This document shows positions 45,326 through 56,695 of a stretch of DNA of 64,000 nt, one piece after another. The stretch spans positions 23,638,171 to 23,702,170 of the forward strand of contig CM039128.1 of assembly GCA_022036555.1 (NCBI GenBank), written 5' to 3'. Position numbers and translations under genes: made by a program. Each line of letters starts with the position of its first letter. The first letter of the stretch is position 1. This stretch comes from Microstegium vimineum (lineage: Eukaryota > Streptophyta > Magnoliopsida > Poales > Poaceae). Under the pieces are notes generated by a model, which was given only the letters and a program-made list of their open reading frames with translations, was not told the origin of the DNA and did not search any database.

Positions 45326-47235
45326 TTGTCTCTTAGAATGATCTCATTTCTTTCCCATCAAAAATTTTCGAAAATCACCAGCTTGGGTTTTAGTCCAAAA
45401 AAAAACCCAAAATTTCATACAAGGATACTTTAATTAATTTAAGGAAAAAAAAAAGCCCGCTATTTTTGGCCCCTATAAACCCAAAATACTTGAAAAAAAT
45501 GGTTTCCGCATTTGCGTTCCCTGCACAATTTTTCCCTATTTTTCGCTAAAAGGGCCCCAATTCCCTTTTTAAAAAAAGATAAACACCTTTGGGCCCTTTG
45601 CCGCTATTTTAAAAAATTGGGTTTATTAAACAAAAATTAAACCATGTCTAATTTGATTAAGAAAGACCATTTTAAACCCAAGGGACCATCGTTTTTTTTT
45701 AAATTTTAAAAAGCCTTTTTGAAAAAGACCCAAAAATTTCCAAAAACCAAAAAAATACTTATAAAAAAGAACCAAACATGAAGGGGTAAAGAGATTCAAA
45801 AAGGGGACAGGAGCATGGGTGGTGAACTAGATGAGCATTTTTTTTGTTTTTTATTATTTATGTGACTTAGCAAGATGAGCAAGGTATAGAGAGAAATCAA
45901 GGTAGAGACAACCAAATAAAATTAAACATGAAGCATGACATGAATTTCTTAGAGAAATCCACTCCCCCCATACTTGGATTTTGCAACATTTGATAATGTG
46001 CAAATCTAAGTCTAGGATGTGAAATTTTCTTTTGAATTGTGCTTCATTATTGAAGGATGTTTGGCTAGACATACCTTGTGTTTTTCTCCATCATTCTTTG
46101 TGTTCAAACCTGAAATGATTAGTGACAAAAATAACCTGAAGGAACAATTTCACAAGTATTCCCTTAATCTCATTTTACATTCATTTTATTTATTTTAGAA
46201 TTTTGGGAAACTAAAAATATTTTTATTTTGTTTTATATTTTTTAAAAATAGAAAACTTTAATAGAAAGGAAGAAGTCTCGGGTTATCTCCTGAAAGTGCT
46301 TATTTTTAAGACACAAGCTTGTCTTTGGGAAACCTTCAAGTTGTATCTCATGTTGGTGAAGCGGTTTCCCCTTCAACTCCAACATTTGCGGACCTATCCT
46401 CAAGACCAAAACTACTACAAGATTTGCACAATTTATGGTAGACAAACACATCTACAACCAACCTTGCAAAGATTTTAGAAACAAGAAGTATGAAGGGGTT
46501 GTAGATCATGTGTGTAGTGATGGTAGATGGAAGGATTGATTTAGGAGATTTCTCACTTGAGCATGGATTTGATGGGAAGATTGGGGAATAACTTCCATGC
46601 TCATTAGTAGAATCTTCTGTTTATAGGAATAGGTGAGTACTTTCATTCTTATGACATTTCATGTCATACTCCTGGCTTGAATGGGTCATGGTTGTTAGCG
46701 AGATTGACATAAACTCACTCCTTGGATCAAGAATAGGTTTCGATTCTAACCCTTTGATGAGAGGTCGGGAAGACCAAACGGGTAGATAATCTTCACATAT
46801 TCTATGACCAAGCTTCTCATTTCCTAAAGTGTTCTCCAGGACTCTCATGATTGGCCTTCCGATAAAGGTGAGATGAAAGGAAAGTCCAGGAAGGTCAAAG
46901 ATATGGAAATCTAGGAAGATCTTGATTATCATCATGACACAAGAACATCATGGAGGACTCCTAAACAATCAAGGATTTGACCATTGGGGAATCTAAGGTT
47001 CTTTTGTGATTGGGATAGATGATCCTTTAATGATGTTGGAACATGGAAATGAGGAATTATGTTGATCACAATGCTGGATCATAGCAAATTTCGCCATCAA
47101 TGCCCAACACTTGACAAGATATTCTCCTTACATGTGTAGGCATTCTAGCAACTTTCTTTGAGAATTCAGCCTCATCCAACCATTCTTGACTTACAACGGT
47201 AGATAGATGCTCTAACCATTGTCTTTACTCCTCTT
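45326..47235. other. Unassigned interval between elements G and F
   Basis: Noisy to about 45780, then clean. No LTR or known pol domain is recognised. The only longer frame of possible interest is on the minus strand at 46621-46935 and is listed separately. Confidence 0.5.
46621..46935 (-). pseudogene. Possible Gypsy gag-protease linker remnant
   Basis: A 104-residue minus-strand frame with IIKIFLDFHIFDLPG followed by FIGRPIMRVLEN. The DFHIFD-then-G(R/H)P pattern resembles the segment before the protease in some Athila/Tat-type Gypsy polyproteins. Recognition is from pattern memory and weak. No neighbouring domain confirms it. Confidence 0.25.
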
Positions 47236-49790
47236 GGTTAGAATGTCCGGTCGAATCGCCGTCAGGTACAAAAGCGACCCGATCATGCTTCGGTACTCGG
47301 TCTGGTCCACCACCTCTCCTTCCTCATCCGCATCCAAGGCAGTAGTAGTGACATAGGCGTCGAGAGGGGCTTTGCCTACGCCCATGTCAAACTTCTTCAA
47401 GATATCCTTCGTGTACTTGCCTTGGTGCACAAACGTCCCTTCTCGGGTTTGCTTGATATGCAACCCGAGAAAGAAAGTCAACTCTCCCATCATACTCATC
47501 TCAAATTCCCTGCTCATAATATCTACAAACTTGGCAACAAGAGCATGAGAAGAACCACCAAAGATGATATCATCCACGTATATTTGGACAAGAGAGTGTC
47601 TTTGCCTTGCTTGAGGAGAAACAATGTCTTATCTACCGATCCCATTTTAAAACCCTTAGCAAGCAAAAAGGTTTTTAGCCTATTATACCGCTCTAGGTGC
47701 TTGTTTCAAACCATACAAAGCTTTGTGAAGTTTAAAAACATGGTTTGGAAACTTGGTTTTTTTGAAACCGGGAGGTTGTTTAACATAAACTTCCTCCTCT
47801 ATGTAGCCGTTTAAGAAAGCACTTTTAACATCCATTTGAAAAAGTTTAAAACCCTTAGAAGCTGCAAAAGCTAGAAGGATTCTAATGGCTTCTAAATGAG
47901 CTACGGGAGCAAAGGTTTCCTCATAGTCTATTCCCTCCTTTTGACAAAAGTCTTGAGCTACCAACCTAGCCTTGTTGCGCACTACCACCCATCTTCACTT
48001 TGTTTATTTTGAAAACCCATTTGGTACCTATGGGGTGGCAACTAGGTGGTGGAGGAACTAAGACCCAAACGCGGGTTTCGCTCAAAGTTTTCTAACTCCT
48101 CATGCATGGCATTAACCCAATCGGATCCATCAAAGCGTGTACAACATCTGGGGGCTCAAAAGAAAGCGACAAAAGCCGAATGAGCAAAGTAAGAGATATA
48201 GGACCTGGACCGCGTGACTAGGGTCAATGTCCCGATGATGTTCCCGGGGATGTCCAGGGATGGCGGGGGCCCTCCCTGGACAAAGGGGCCTCCCCCTCAA
48301 CGTAGCGGGAGCCCCACAGGTGAAACGGGCAGGGACGAGGAAGCTGCTCGCCCGGCCCCCATGTAGAGGAAGTAGTCGGATGAGAGTGAGCCGAAGGGGA
48401 CGTCGAAAGGGTCAGGGGGCAGCCGGTGGAGTCGACCGGGATCACTCCAATCGATTTTTTGCTCCTCCTCCCAAAAATTGGTTACCTCATCACACCTGCA
48501 AGCTCAAAAGAGGGGAAAACACAGGGCATAGTCTCATCAAAGGGTATTTTACAAGTCCCCTTCCTGGGTTAGTTCAAGGTTAAGTGCACGATAACTGAGA
48601 TGAGTGAATAACCAAAGAAGATACCGTCAAAAGACCGTGATTCAAATTTATCCAATTTACGCCCTTTTTGAGGATGAAACACCTCACCAAACCCCCGTAG
48701 GTGATTCCCTTGGGTGGTCTTCCAAATGCAGCTCATAAGGGGTTTTTTTTTTGAAAGCTCGGAAAAAAAGGGTTTGGAAACATAGCAAGCAGAACTGAGG
48801 TTGGGGCCCAATACCCCCTAGGAGTCCAGCTGCGAGCATCGCCGGCCATTCAAAAAGGGGTGATTCTTGTTAACAACACCATTTTGCTGGGGAGTGTGAG
48901 GTGGGAAAAAAAGGTGATCAAGCCCCAAGGGAAAGAACAAAGATTTGCAAAGTGAGATTCTTGAATTCGTGCCATTGTCATGGGATAGCTTCATGGCATT
49001 CTTAGGTAGTCTTTTTTCAATCTAAAAATCAGATCTCGAACAAGGGGAAAAACCCTCACCCTTTACTCTCCAAAAAGAACACCCAAGAGTACCTCGAGTA
49101 TCATAAACGATACAACAACTACCACTTCCCCCCCTCTGACCTAACCGAGCTGGACCAACTGTTCCATGTGTAAGAGCTCGCCAGTCTAGGGGTCAAGATC
49201 TTGTCTACGAGGATGGGAAGCGGCAACCCTTGCTTGCCTAAAAGGAGGGAAAACCAAATCCTTCTGAATTTTAGTTTTGGCAATCCATGGATAAGGCCAT
49301 TGAGCTAACCCTTTGCAAGCAAGTCAAAACTCAAATGCCCCAATCTCCTATGCCACTTCCAAAGCTGGGAGGAAAACCCGGAAAAGAAGACAAGAGAAGG
49401 TGGAAGAGATAGAAAAATCCGCACAAAAAACCCTTCCGAAGGGCAAAATCCGGCAAACAAGATCCCAAAGAGAGTCCAAAATCCAGACAAAATTTGGGTT
49501 AAAATCACTTCAAAACCCTCTTCAAGGGGTTGAAAAAATGACAGGAGGTTAAAAAGCAAATTCGCAACCCAAAAAACATCCCTTTAGGACAAAACGAATT
49601 TATCGGGTCGACCCTCGGGACACAACCTACCTTTACTCTTGTCCCGAATGTAATGTACTCGGGGGTGGCCCTGGGTCGAGGGGAAACCCCTTGGCACTTC
49701 CGAACATATGGGTGAGCATCCCGAATCCCCAAGCCCAAATTCCCCTTTAGTCCCCCCTTCCCTTTTCAAAAAAAGACTAGGGTGAGCAAA
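47236..49790 (-). pseudogene. Sirevirus F pol: protease, integrase, RT, truncated
   Basis: Minus strand, reading leftwards. Protease near 49720 (GLGDSGCS); integrase zinc domain near 49325 (HRRLGHLSFDLL); integrase core with HTPQQNGVV-like sequence near 48900; integrase C-terminal FESRSFDGIFFGY near 48630; linker; RT 48060-47240 with KWVFK, MDVKSAFLNG (near 47830) and DDIIFGGSS (near 47570). Frameshifts lie near 47690 (APRA block) and 47600 (before the YVDD motif). Coding similarity stops at 47236 within the GSLLYLTAIRPDI block, so RNase H, 3' region and 3' LTR are gone. 48150-49790 shows moderate read noise. The gag of F lies on the far side of element D. Confidence 0.75.
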
Positions 49791-49915
49791 AGGGCCAACA
49801 CTGTTTTTGGGGTTCGGAAAACTAATTCTACTTTTTTTGGGTTTTCTCGAATGGGAAAATTTTTTGCGAAGAATTGGAAGTCTCTCACCGAAAACCCTTT
49901 CTCTGATTACCAAAA
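49790..49915 (-). repeat. Extra copy of the element D PBS and leader start
   Basis: Matches 56380-56502: CGGAAAACTAAT, GAAGAATTGGAAGTCTCTC and CTCTGATTACCA are shared in the same order. It lies outside the left LTR, where flanking host sequence was expected. Confidence 0.75.
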
Positions 49916-50655
49916 TGATGACGACCCGTAGGTTCGCGGGCCATTTTCAATGAAAGAAAGTGGGTAATTTATTGGTGGATGGAATGAGTTCACGGCTCGA
50001 CACAACCCCCAAAAAGGCGCTGCGCCCTTTGCAAACCCATACACCACCCCAAGGTTGTCTGATCTTGCCGCGTGACAAAAAGCCCCTGGGGTCCCCTTGA
50101 AGCAATGAAGAACCAGCAAGAACAAAATGAAAAAGAACTCAATTGCAAGAGAGTATGAAGGTTTCAAATTTAAAAACACAATAGGGAGGGTTTTATTGCA
50201 AACAGAGGACGGTTGATCCAACACGCGCGTTAAAGGCGGGAGCAATAGTAATCGAGAAAAAAAAACCCAATCTGTTTACGGGGGTCAAGTACTTATAACC
50301 CCGTTTAGAGAAAGACAACAAGGGTGTTGGAGTGTTCTCCAACCCAAAGGTCCCTAATTTACCCAACTGTACAGGGCATCGGCCCAAAAAAAGGTGACGC
50401 ACACCCGGGGGAAGAAAAAGCCGGGACAAAAATGAGACTCTGGCGCATCTGTAAAGGGAAGCCATGCTTTGGATCCCTTGGGGAAAGTAATTGATAAGTT
50501 TTCAAAAAGTGCTAGAAGTCCAATCGGGATCCGTATGAAGTCTGGCATCCCTCACAAGTTGGCGCATCCTGCAGTTCAAAACCAGTCGGTGCCCCTCCCT
50601 TTCCCTGCGATCCTCCCATTGTTCCTAAGCAAAACAAGAGTGCGCGTGTCTCCCA
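49916..50655 (-). repeat. Element D LTR (left copy)
   Basis: TGATGACGACCCGTAGG start matches 56503. The right edge is set by the end of the pol frame (stop near 50660) and a possible TGGGAGACA LTR start on the minus strand. Moderate read noise is present. Confidence 0.65.
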
Positions 50656-50659
50656 TTGT

Positions 50660-53430
50660 CTAATATAATGGACTAGAGTTTAAGAATGAACTTACTTGAT
50701 GGTTGAGTTCACGGGCACGAGCACGAGTAATAGGACCAAGTGGTGCTGGAGATTGTATTGTTGTGTTGATTTTCCTCATCATCCTCCGCTTCTTGCATTT
50801 GAGTCATCCTCGACTCAAGCTCATCTTCCTCTCCCAAATATGGTTTCAAATCTGCAATGTTAAATGTGGGACTAACCCAAAAGCTACAGGAAGATCAAGC
50901 TTATATACATTCTCATTAATTCGTGTTAGCACTTTAAATGATCCATCAGCTCTAGGCAGCAATTTAGATTTTCTCAATTCAGGAAACCGATCCTTTCTCA
51001 AATGCAACCAAACCAAATCACCAGGTTCAAAGATCAATTTCCTTCTACCTTTATCACCAGCAAGCTTATACTTAGCATTCATGCGCTCTATGTTTTCTTT
51101 AGTTGTTTCATACAATTTTAACATCAACTCAGCACGTTGCTTAGCATCAAAATTCAATTTTTCAGAAGTTGGTAGAGGCATTAAATCAATAGGAGCACGT
51201 GGTAACAAGCCATAAACAACCTCAAATGGGCACATCTTGTAGTAGAATGCAATGAACGATTATAAGCAAACTCAATATGAGGCAAACAATCTTCCCACAT
51301 CTTAATATTCTTCTTTAAAACAGCCCGTAACATAGTAGACAAAGTTCTATTCACAACTTCAGTTTGACCATCAGTTTGGGATGACATGTGATAGAAATAA
51401 AAGCTTAGTCCCTAATTTAGCCCATAAAGTTCTCCAAAAATGGCTATGAAATTTAGCATCTCGATCAGAAACAATTGTATTTGGCACACCATGCAAATGA
51501 ACAACTTCTCGAAAGAACAAATCAGCAATATGGTAGCATCATCAGTTTTATGACAAGGTATAAAGTGTGCCATCTTAGAAATCTATCCACAACCACAAAA
51601 ACACTATCACGACCCTTCTAGTCCTTGGCAATCCCAAAACAAAATCCATAGAAAATATCTTCCAAGGAGCATTAGGAATAGGTAGAGGCATATACAAACC
51701 GTGAGGATTAATCGCGACTTCGCCTTTTGGCAAGTCGTGCAGCGAGAAACAAATCTCCTCCTCATTTTTGGCCAAAAGAAATGACCAGCAAGTATGTCCT
51801 CTGTCTTCTTTGCTCCAAAATGCCCCATCAAGCCACCTCCATGTGCTTCCTGAAGCAACAACAAACGAACGGAGCTAGCTGGAATGCATAGCTTGTTAGC
51901 TCTAAACACAAAGCCATCATTAAGAACAAATTTATTCCATGCCTTTCCATCTTTAATTGCAGCAATACATCTTTAAAATCATTATCATGTACATATTGTT
52001 GTTTAATTGTCTCCAGACCAAAGATCTTATAGTCAAGTTGTGTCAATAAAGTATATCTCCTAGACAAAGCATCAACAATGATATTCTCTTTCCCTTTCTT
52101 GTGCTTAATGACAAAAGGGAAAAAAGATTCAATAATTCAACCCATTAGCATGTCTACGGTTCAGTTTTCTTGACTACGAATATGCTTCAATGATTCATGA
52201 TCAGAATGAATAACAAATTCTTTGGGCCACAAATAATGCTGCCATGTTTCTAATGTCCGCACAAGAGCATACAATTCCTTATCATAAGTAGAATAATTCA
52301 GAATAGTCCACTTAGTTTCTCACTAAAATATGCAATGGGTTTACCTTCTTGTAACAAAACACCACCCAATCCAATTCCACTAGCATCACATTCAAGTTCA
52401 AAAGTCTTAATAAATCAGGAAGTTGGAGAAGAGGTGCATGTGTCAACTTATCTTTCAACATGTTGAAGGCATTCTCTTGTTTGGTGTCCCAAGAAAATGC
52501 GACTCCCTTCTTCGTAAGCTCATTTAATGGTCCAACAATGGTGCTGAAATCCCGTACAAAGCGACGATAGAACCCAACAAGTCCTAGAAAACTCCGCACT
52601 TGGGTGATAGTCGTTGGTACCGGCCACCCTGTATAGCTTCCACCTTGGCTTTGTCACCTCAATTCCCTGTGGAGTAACAACATAGCCAAGAAAATAAACA
52701 TGATCTGTGCAAAAGGTGCACATGGTCAAGGTTACCAAATAAATGTGCCTCTCGTAGAGCTTTAAAAACAACACATAAATGCTCAAGATGTTCTTCATAG
52801 ATTTGCTATAAATCAGTATATCATCAAAATAAACAACAACAAATCTTCCAATGAAAGCACGCAAAACCTCGTTCATCAATCTCATGAAGGTACTAGGTGC
52901 ATTAGTTAACCAAAAGGCATGACTAACCACTCATACAAACCAAACTTAGTTTTGAAAGCAGTTTTTCATTCATCTCCTAATTTCATGCGAATCTGGTGGT
53001 AACCACTACGCAAATCGACTTTGGAAAACACAACAGCACCGCTCAATTCATCTAGCATGTTATCTAAGCGTGGAATAGGATGACGATATCGAATAGTAAT
53101 ATTATTAATAGCTCGACAATCCACACACATACGCCATGATCCATCTTTCTTAGGTACTAAAATAACCGGAACAGCACATGGACTAAGAGACTCGCGTATG
53201 TAACCTTTGTCGAGTAGTTCTTGTACTTGACGCTGAATCTCCTTTGTTTCTTCAGGATTGGTCCTATATGGTGCACGGTTGGGCAACGAGGCACCAGGAA
53301 TTAGGTCGATTTGGTGCTCAATGCCTTGAAGTTGTGGTAGCCCTGGTGGTAATTCACTTGGGAACACATCAGAAAACTCCTGCAAAACGTTTAGCCACAA
53401 CAGGAGGCAAGGAATGTTGCATATCGTCAA
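50660..53430 (-). pseudogene. Element D pol: reverse transcriptase, RNase H, integrase
   Basis: Minus strand. RT 53430-52520: FPSELPPGLPQ, RAPYRTNPEE, VPKKDGSWRMCVDCRAIN, KVDLRSGYHQI and the catalytic YFDD near 52830. RNase H and connection 52600-52300: FLGLVGFYRRFV. Integrase: GHFGAKKT with the CTTCQKAK zinc ligands near 51820-51730, catalytic MDFVLGLPRT near 51640, HPQTDGQTEVVNRTLS-type block near 51370, then FEPGDLVWLHLRK and the GPF-like module near 50900. The tail PITRARARELN lies near 50740 and the stop near 50660. At least six frameshifts separate these blocks although the sequence is clean, so this is genuine decay. Confidence 0.85.
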
Positions 53431-53747
53431 TGGAAATCAATGCATCTTTGCTACTAAAGCATAAGCAACAGAAGTGGATGCATTCAACTCATTAAACATC
53501 AGATTTAGTAGCAAGCAAACAATTCTCATTCAATTTAATCTCAGTTTGCTTATCAACAACAGATTTGGCATTTTATTGTTCTCACTTGTAGCCTTTGCAG
53601 CTTTAGCAACATCATCATGCATAATGGCTTCAGGAGACATAGGATGCAACACAATTTTTCTATTATGGTATAGAAAAGAATACAGATTTCCTCTACCATG
53701 ATGCATAGAATTCCCTATCAAACTGCCATGGTCTACCTAGCAGAATA

Positions 53748-55362
53748 TTACAAGCTTGCATAGGCACAACAATCACATTCAATCACATCATTATAGGATC
53801 CAATGGAAAAATTGATGCGCACAAGTCTAGTTACCTTTGCCTTACCACTGTTGTTTAACATTGAATGTAATAGGGATGTGGGTGTGGTTTGGTCGTAAGC
53901 GCAAGCTTCTCCACCATGTCGCTGTTGCCAAGTTGTTGCAGCTACCTCCATCAATGATCATGCGACATGAACGCTCCTTGATGGACACACTTTGTTTGGA
54001 ACAACGTGTGTCGCTGATTTGCTCCGCCTTCTCCATTTGTGCACTAAGCACACGCTGGACAATGAGGCTCTCATAGTGGTCGGCTGCACCTGCATTAATA
54101 TGTTCTTCCACATATTCTTCACTACCTGCACGGTTAGCCGCAAGCAATGCAAGTGTATCATCATCAAAATCACTAGCAGATGAATACTCACCATCATCTT
54201 TGACTATCATAACGCGCTTGCTTGAACACTCACGCATCATATCTCCATATCCCTTGCATCGATGACACTGAATGTCTCTTGTTCTACCTGTAGATGTCAC
54301 GGACGAAGCACTTGCACTAGGCTTCTGTACCGTCTTCACCACTGAATTCGCTGGAGTCGCACGAAGCTTGTCGCTAGTAGGAGCTGGTGTAGTCATAGTA
54401 GTACTCGTACGGGGCTTCCATGAATTAGTCTTCCCTGTAGAAAAGTTAGTCCTAGCACTCGCACGTCGCCCTGCACTTCCCTTTCAGCTTTACAAGCAAG
54501 ATGAAACAAACAGGTTATGTTAGTGTACTCTTTATATCCAAGGATGTCCTGAATTTCACGATTTAACCCACCCAAAAATCTTGCCATTGCAGGTTTCCTC
54601 ATCCTCCTCTAAATTACAACGCAACATACCCATTTGTAATTCTTGATAATACTCTTCTATACTTTTAGCACCCTGTCTTAGTTGTTGTAGTTTATGTAGC
54701 AAATCACGTGCATAGTAAGAAGGAAAAAATCTAGCCCTCATGATTTTTTCAAAGCATCCCAAGTCTGTGGTAAAAGTCAGTAAACTCACTAGTAGCAGCC
54801 CTAACACGTGTATTCTCAGGAAATTCATGACATGCAAACTTTTGGTCAACAGCAATTTCCCATAAAATGTATGCATCAGGATCATACTTGCCATCAAAAG
54901 GAGGTATTTTAAATTTAATCTTACTAAAGCATCATTGTTATTGTGTACCTCATGTCGACGGTGACCCATACCTCTTCGATTTAAGTGTAGGCGACGTCGA
55001 TCACAAAGGTCATTGTCATCAAGATCCATATCTCCAGAGTAAGCATCCTCATCATTATCTTCGACCCGCTCCTGTCCTTGTTGCCTTCATCATTTTCTCT
55101 TTGTCGTTCATGTGGAAGTCATCAAACGTTGTAGAAGAGCAACAAGGCTTTTGTCCATACGAGCCATCGATGCTTCAACTCTTGTAAGCTTGGTGGTGGT
55201 GGTGAGTTGGGCGGACTCCAACTGCCCAATCTTTTCATTGGTCACGTGTAAATCTCGATCAAGTCCATCTACGTGCAGCTGCACTTGTCTTGTAAAATGT
55301 TGAATCATGCCCTTGGTGCGTGGAGTTTGTGGCATCTGGTTATTGTCCTCTGTTCCTGACAT
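53748..55362 (-). pseudogene. Element D gag and protease
   Basis: Minus strand from the ATG at 55362: a helical N-terminus (residues 1-84), retrotransposon gag domain in several frames (55029-54393; SYYARDLLHKLQQLRQG and MARFLGGLN blocks), a CCHC-type knuckle near 54265 in which the His is Asp (CHRCKGYGDMMREC), then the segment with RVLSAQMEKAEQ and the protease IIDGGSCNNLA near 53960. The protease part continues to 53750 with IRINFSIGSYND. Element C keeps only the first and last parts of this arrangement. Confidence 0.75.
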
Positions 55363-55783
55363 GGTTTAAAAGACAAGAACAACAAGAATACAAGTGACGA
55401 AATAAAATCCCTACAATATTAGGATGTAGCTACCGCAACACACTCACTCTCAACCTGTTTCTCAAGCTCTTACCAGTTCTTACCTTGCTCAAACAAGAGG
55501 GGTCAACAACCAGCAAGCCTGCAACCTTGGAAGTGAATGTATCGGTACCGTAGCACAACACCTGTCAAGTTGTAGTCGAATATGTGGAGCTGTAGGTGGT
55601 CAATGTTATGGACAAGGATAGATACTAGCGCCACGTTAGTCACAAAAGCAAGTTGAATAATCGTTCAAAGGTGGTACTGTGCTGGTCCTAGCCTAGACCG
55701 TGCCTAGAGACGCGAGCCTGGACACAAAGGAACTCGCAAACACCACCTAATCAAAGGAGACAACACAAAGATCAGCCCTTCTC

Positions 55784-55862
55784 TCTTTTTTTCATATCTT
55801 TTTTTTTGTTTTTTCTTGTCTTTTTTTTCTTTTTTTTCTTGTATTTTTTTTCTTTTTTTTCA
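55784..55862. repeat. T/C-rich low-complexity tract in the D leader
   Basis: Almost pure T with interspersed C and a few G. Counterparts lie at the same place in the leaders of C (19040-19135) and E (36370-36495). Confidence 0.8.
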
Positions 55863-56024
55863 GGGGGTCCTCAAAACTGATTATATGAGCAGAGAGATGT
55901 CAAAAGAGCAATTCACCCACACACACACTCTCTCTCTCTCTCTAAAGTAAGCTTTGCTGTAAGATGATACGACTTCTGTGGTTCAGACTTGAGTATCGAA
56001 TATTGAAAGGATTTCAGACTCAAG

Positions 56025-56290
56025 GAAATAAATATCAGAGTAGCACTCGGACTCAACTATGGAAAACAACTCAAACTCAGAGTTTATAGCAGCGAATACG
56101 AGTTAGAACTAGAACTCGAACTCAAATCAAACTTGATTATAGAAAACAACTCGGACTCGAACTTGCTAGCAGCGAATACCAGGGTAGTACTCGAACTCGA
56201 TTACCGAAATCAACTCAGACTCAAACTTGATAGCCACGAAATCTACTTAGACTCGGACTAGAACGTGACAAGAACTCGAAACTCTAAAGG
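56025..56290. repeat. Degenerate tandem repeat, unit about 60-80 bp
   Basis: Three imperfect units marked by AGCAGCGAATAC at 56089-56099 and 56169-56179 (80 bases apart) and a diverged AGCCACGAA near 56232. Each is filled with ACTCGAACTC-like hexamers. Confidence 0.6.
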
Positions 56291-56502
56291 ACTATAACTA
56301 AAACCAGCAACTCAACACATCCGATGCAACCGACGACTCAACAAGCCCTAACTAAGTAGTACTAGCAAAAAGGCTCAACGGGTTTATGGGATTACGGAAA
56401 ACTAATCTACTACTTTTTTTTTTGGCTTTTCTCGACTATGGGAAAAAAAATTTACGAAGAATTGGAAGTCTCTCACCGATAAACCTTGCTCTGATTACCA
56501 AC

Positions 56503-56695
56503 TGATGACGACCCGTAGGGTTCGCGGTCCGATCTTTCGATGAAAGAAAGTGGATAACTCGATTGGTGGATGGAGATGACATTCATGGCTCGACTACAAC
56601 CGTCCAAGGACGCTGCGCCTTAGTAACCGATACACCACCTCCAATGGTTGTCGTGATCTTGCGGCGCGACAACCAGCCACTAGGGCTCCCGTCCT
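56503..56695 (-). repeat. Element D LTR remnant (right copy, truncated)
   Basis: TGATGACGACCCGTAGGG start, matching the first 190 bases or so of 49916 onwards. It stops at about 56695, where Sirevirus F gag sequence begins. Confidence 0.7.

Larger units (their letters stand above)
55363..56502 (-). other. Element D leader with PBS, purine tract and tandem repeat
   Basis: Next to the right LTR the minus strand reads GTTGGTAATCAGAGCAAGG (56484-56502), a Met-type PBS with an extra A. Further in: a degenerate tandem repeat rich in ACTCGAAC/ACTCGGAC (about 56025-56290), an (AC)n(TC)n stretch (55918-55942), and a T/C-rich tract (55784-55862) that is a purine tract in the element sense. Confidence 0.7.
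49790..56695 (-). mobile_element. Element D: Ty3/Gypsy retrotransposon with full pol, decayed and rearranged
   Basis: On the minus strand: a 193-base LTR remnant (56503-56695), PBS and leader, gag-pol (55362-50660), an LTR (49916-about 50655), and then a second copy of the PBS/leader start (49790-49915). So the left LTR is followed by leader sequence, as in a head-to-tail dimer. D separates the gag from the protease of Sirevirus F. Lineage: integrase ends with a GPF-type module and an ITRARA tail, without a visible chromodomain. I call it Ty3/Gypsy, possibly chromovirus-related, not further resolved. Confidence 0.75.

Noticed and set aside
21041..45500. Many ORFs of 60-180 codons, some Pro- or Gly-rich (for example 22992-23537, 29920-30477)
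   Set aside because: They arise from homopolymer-inflated low-quality sequence. Composition is dominated by CCC/GGG/TTT/AAA codons and none matches a domain beyond the noisy Sirevirus blocks listed.
56484..56502. tRNA-like 3' end (CTCTGATTACCA) as a tRNA gene
   Set aside because: Only the acceptor-stem complement is present. It sits next to an LTR and is a primer-binding site.
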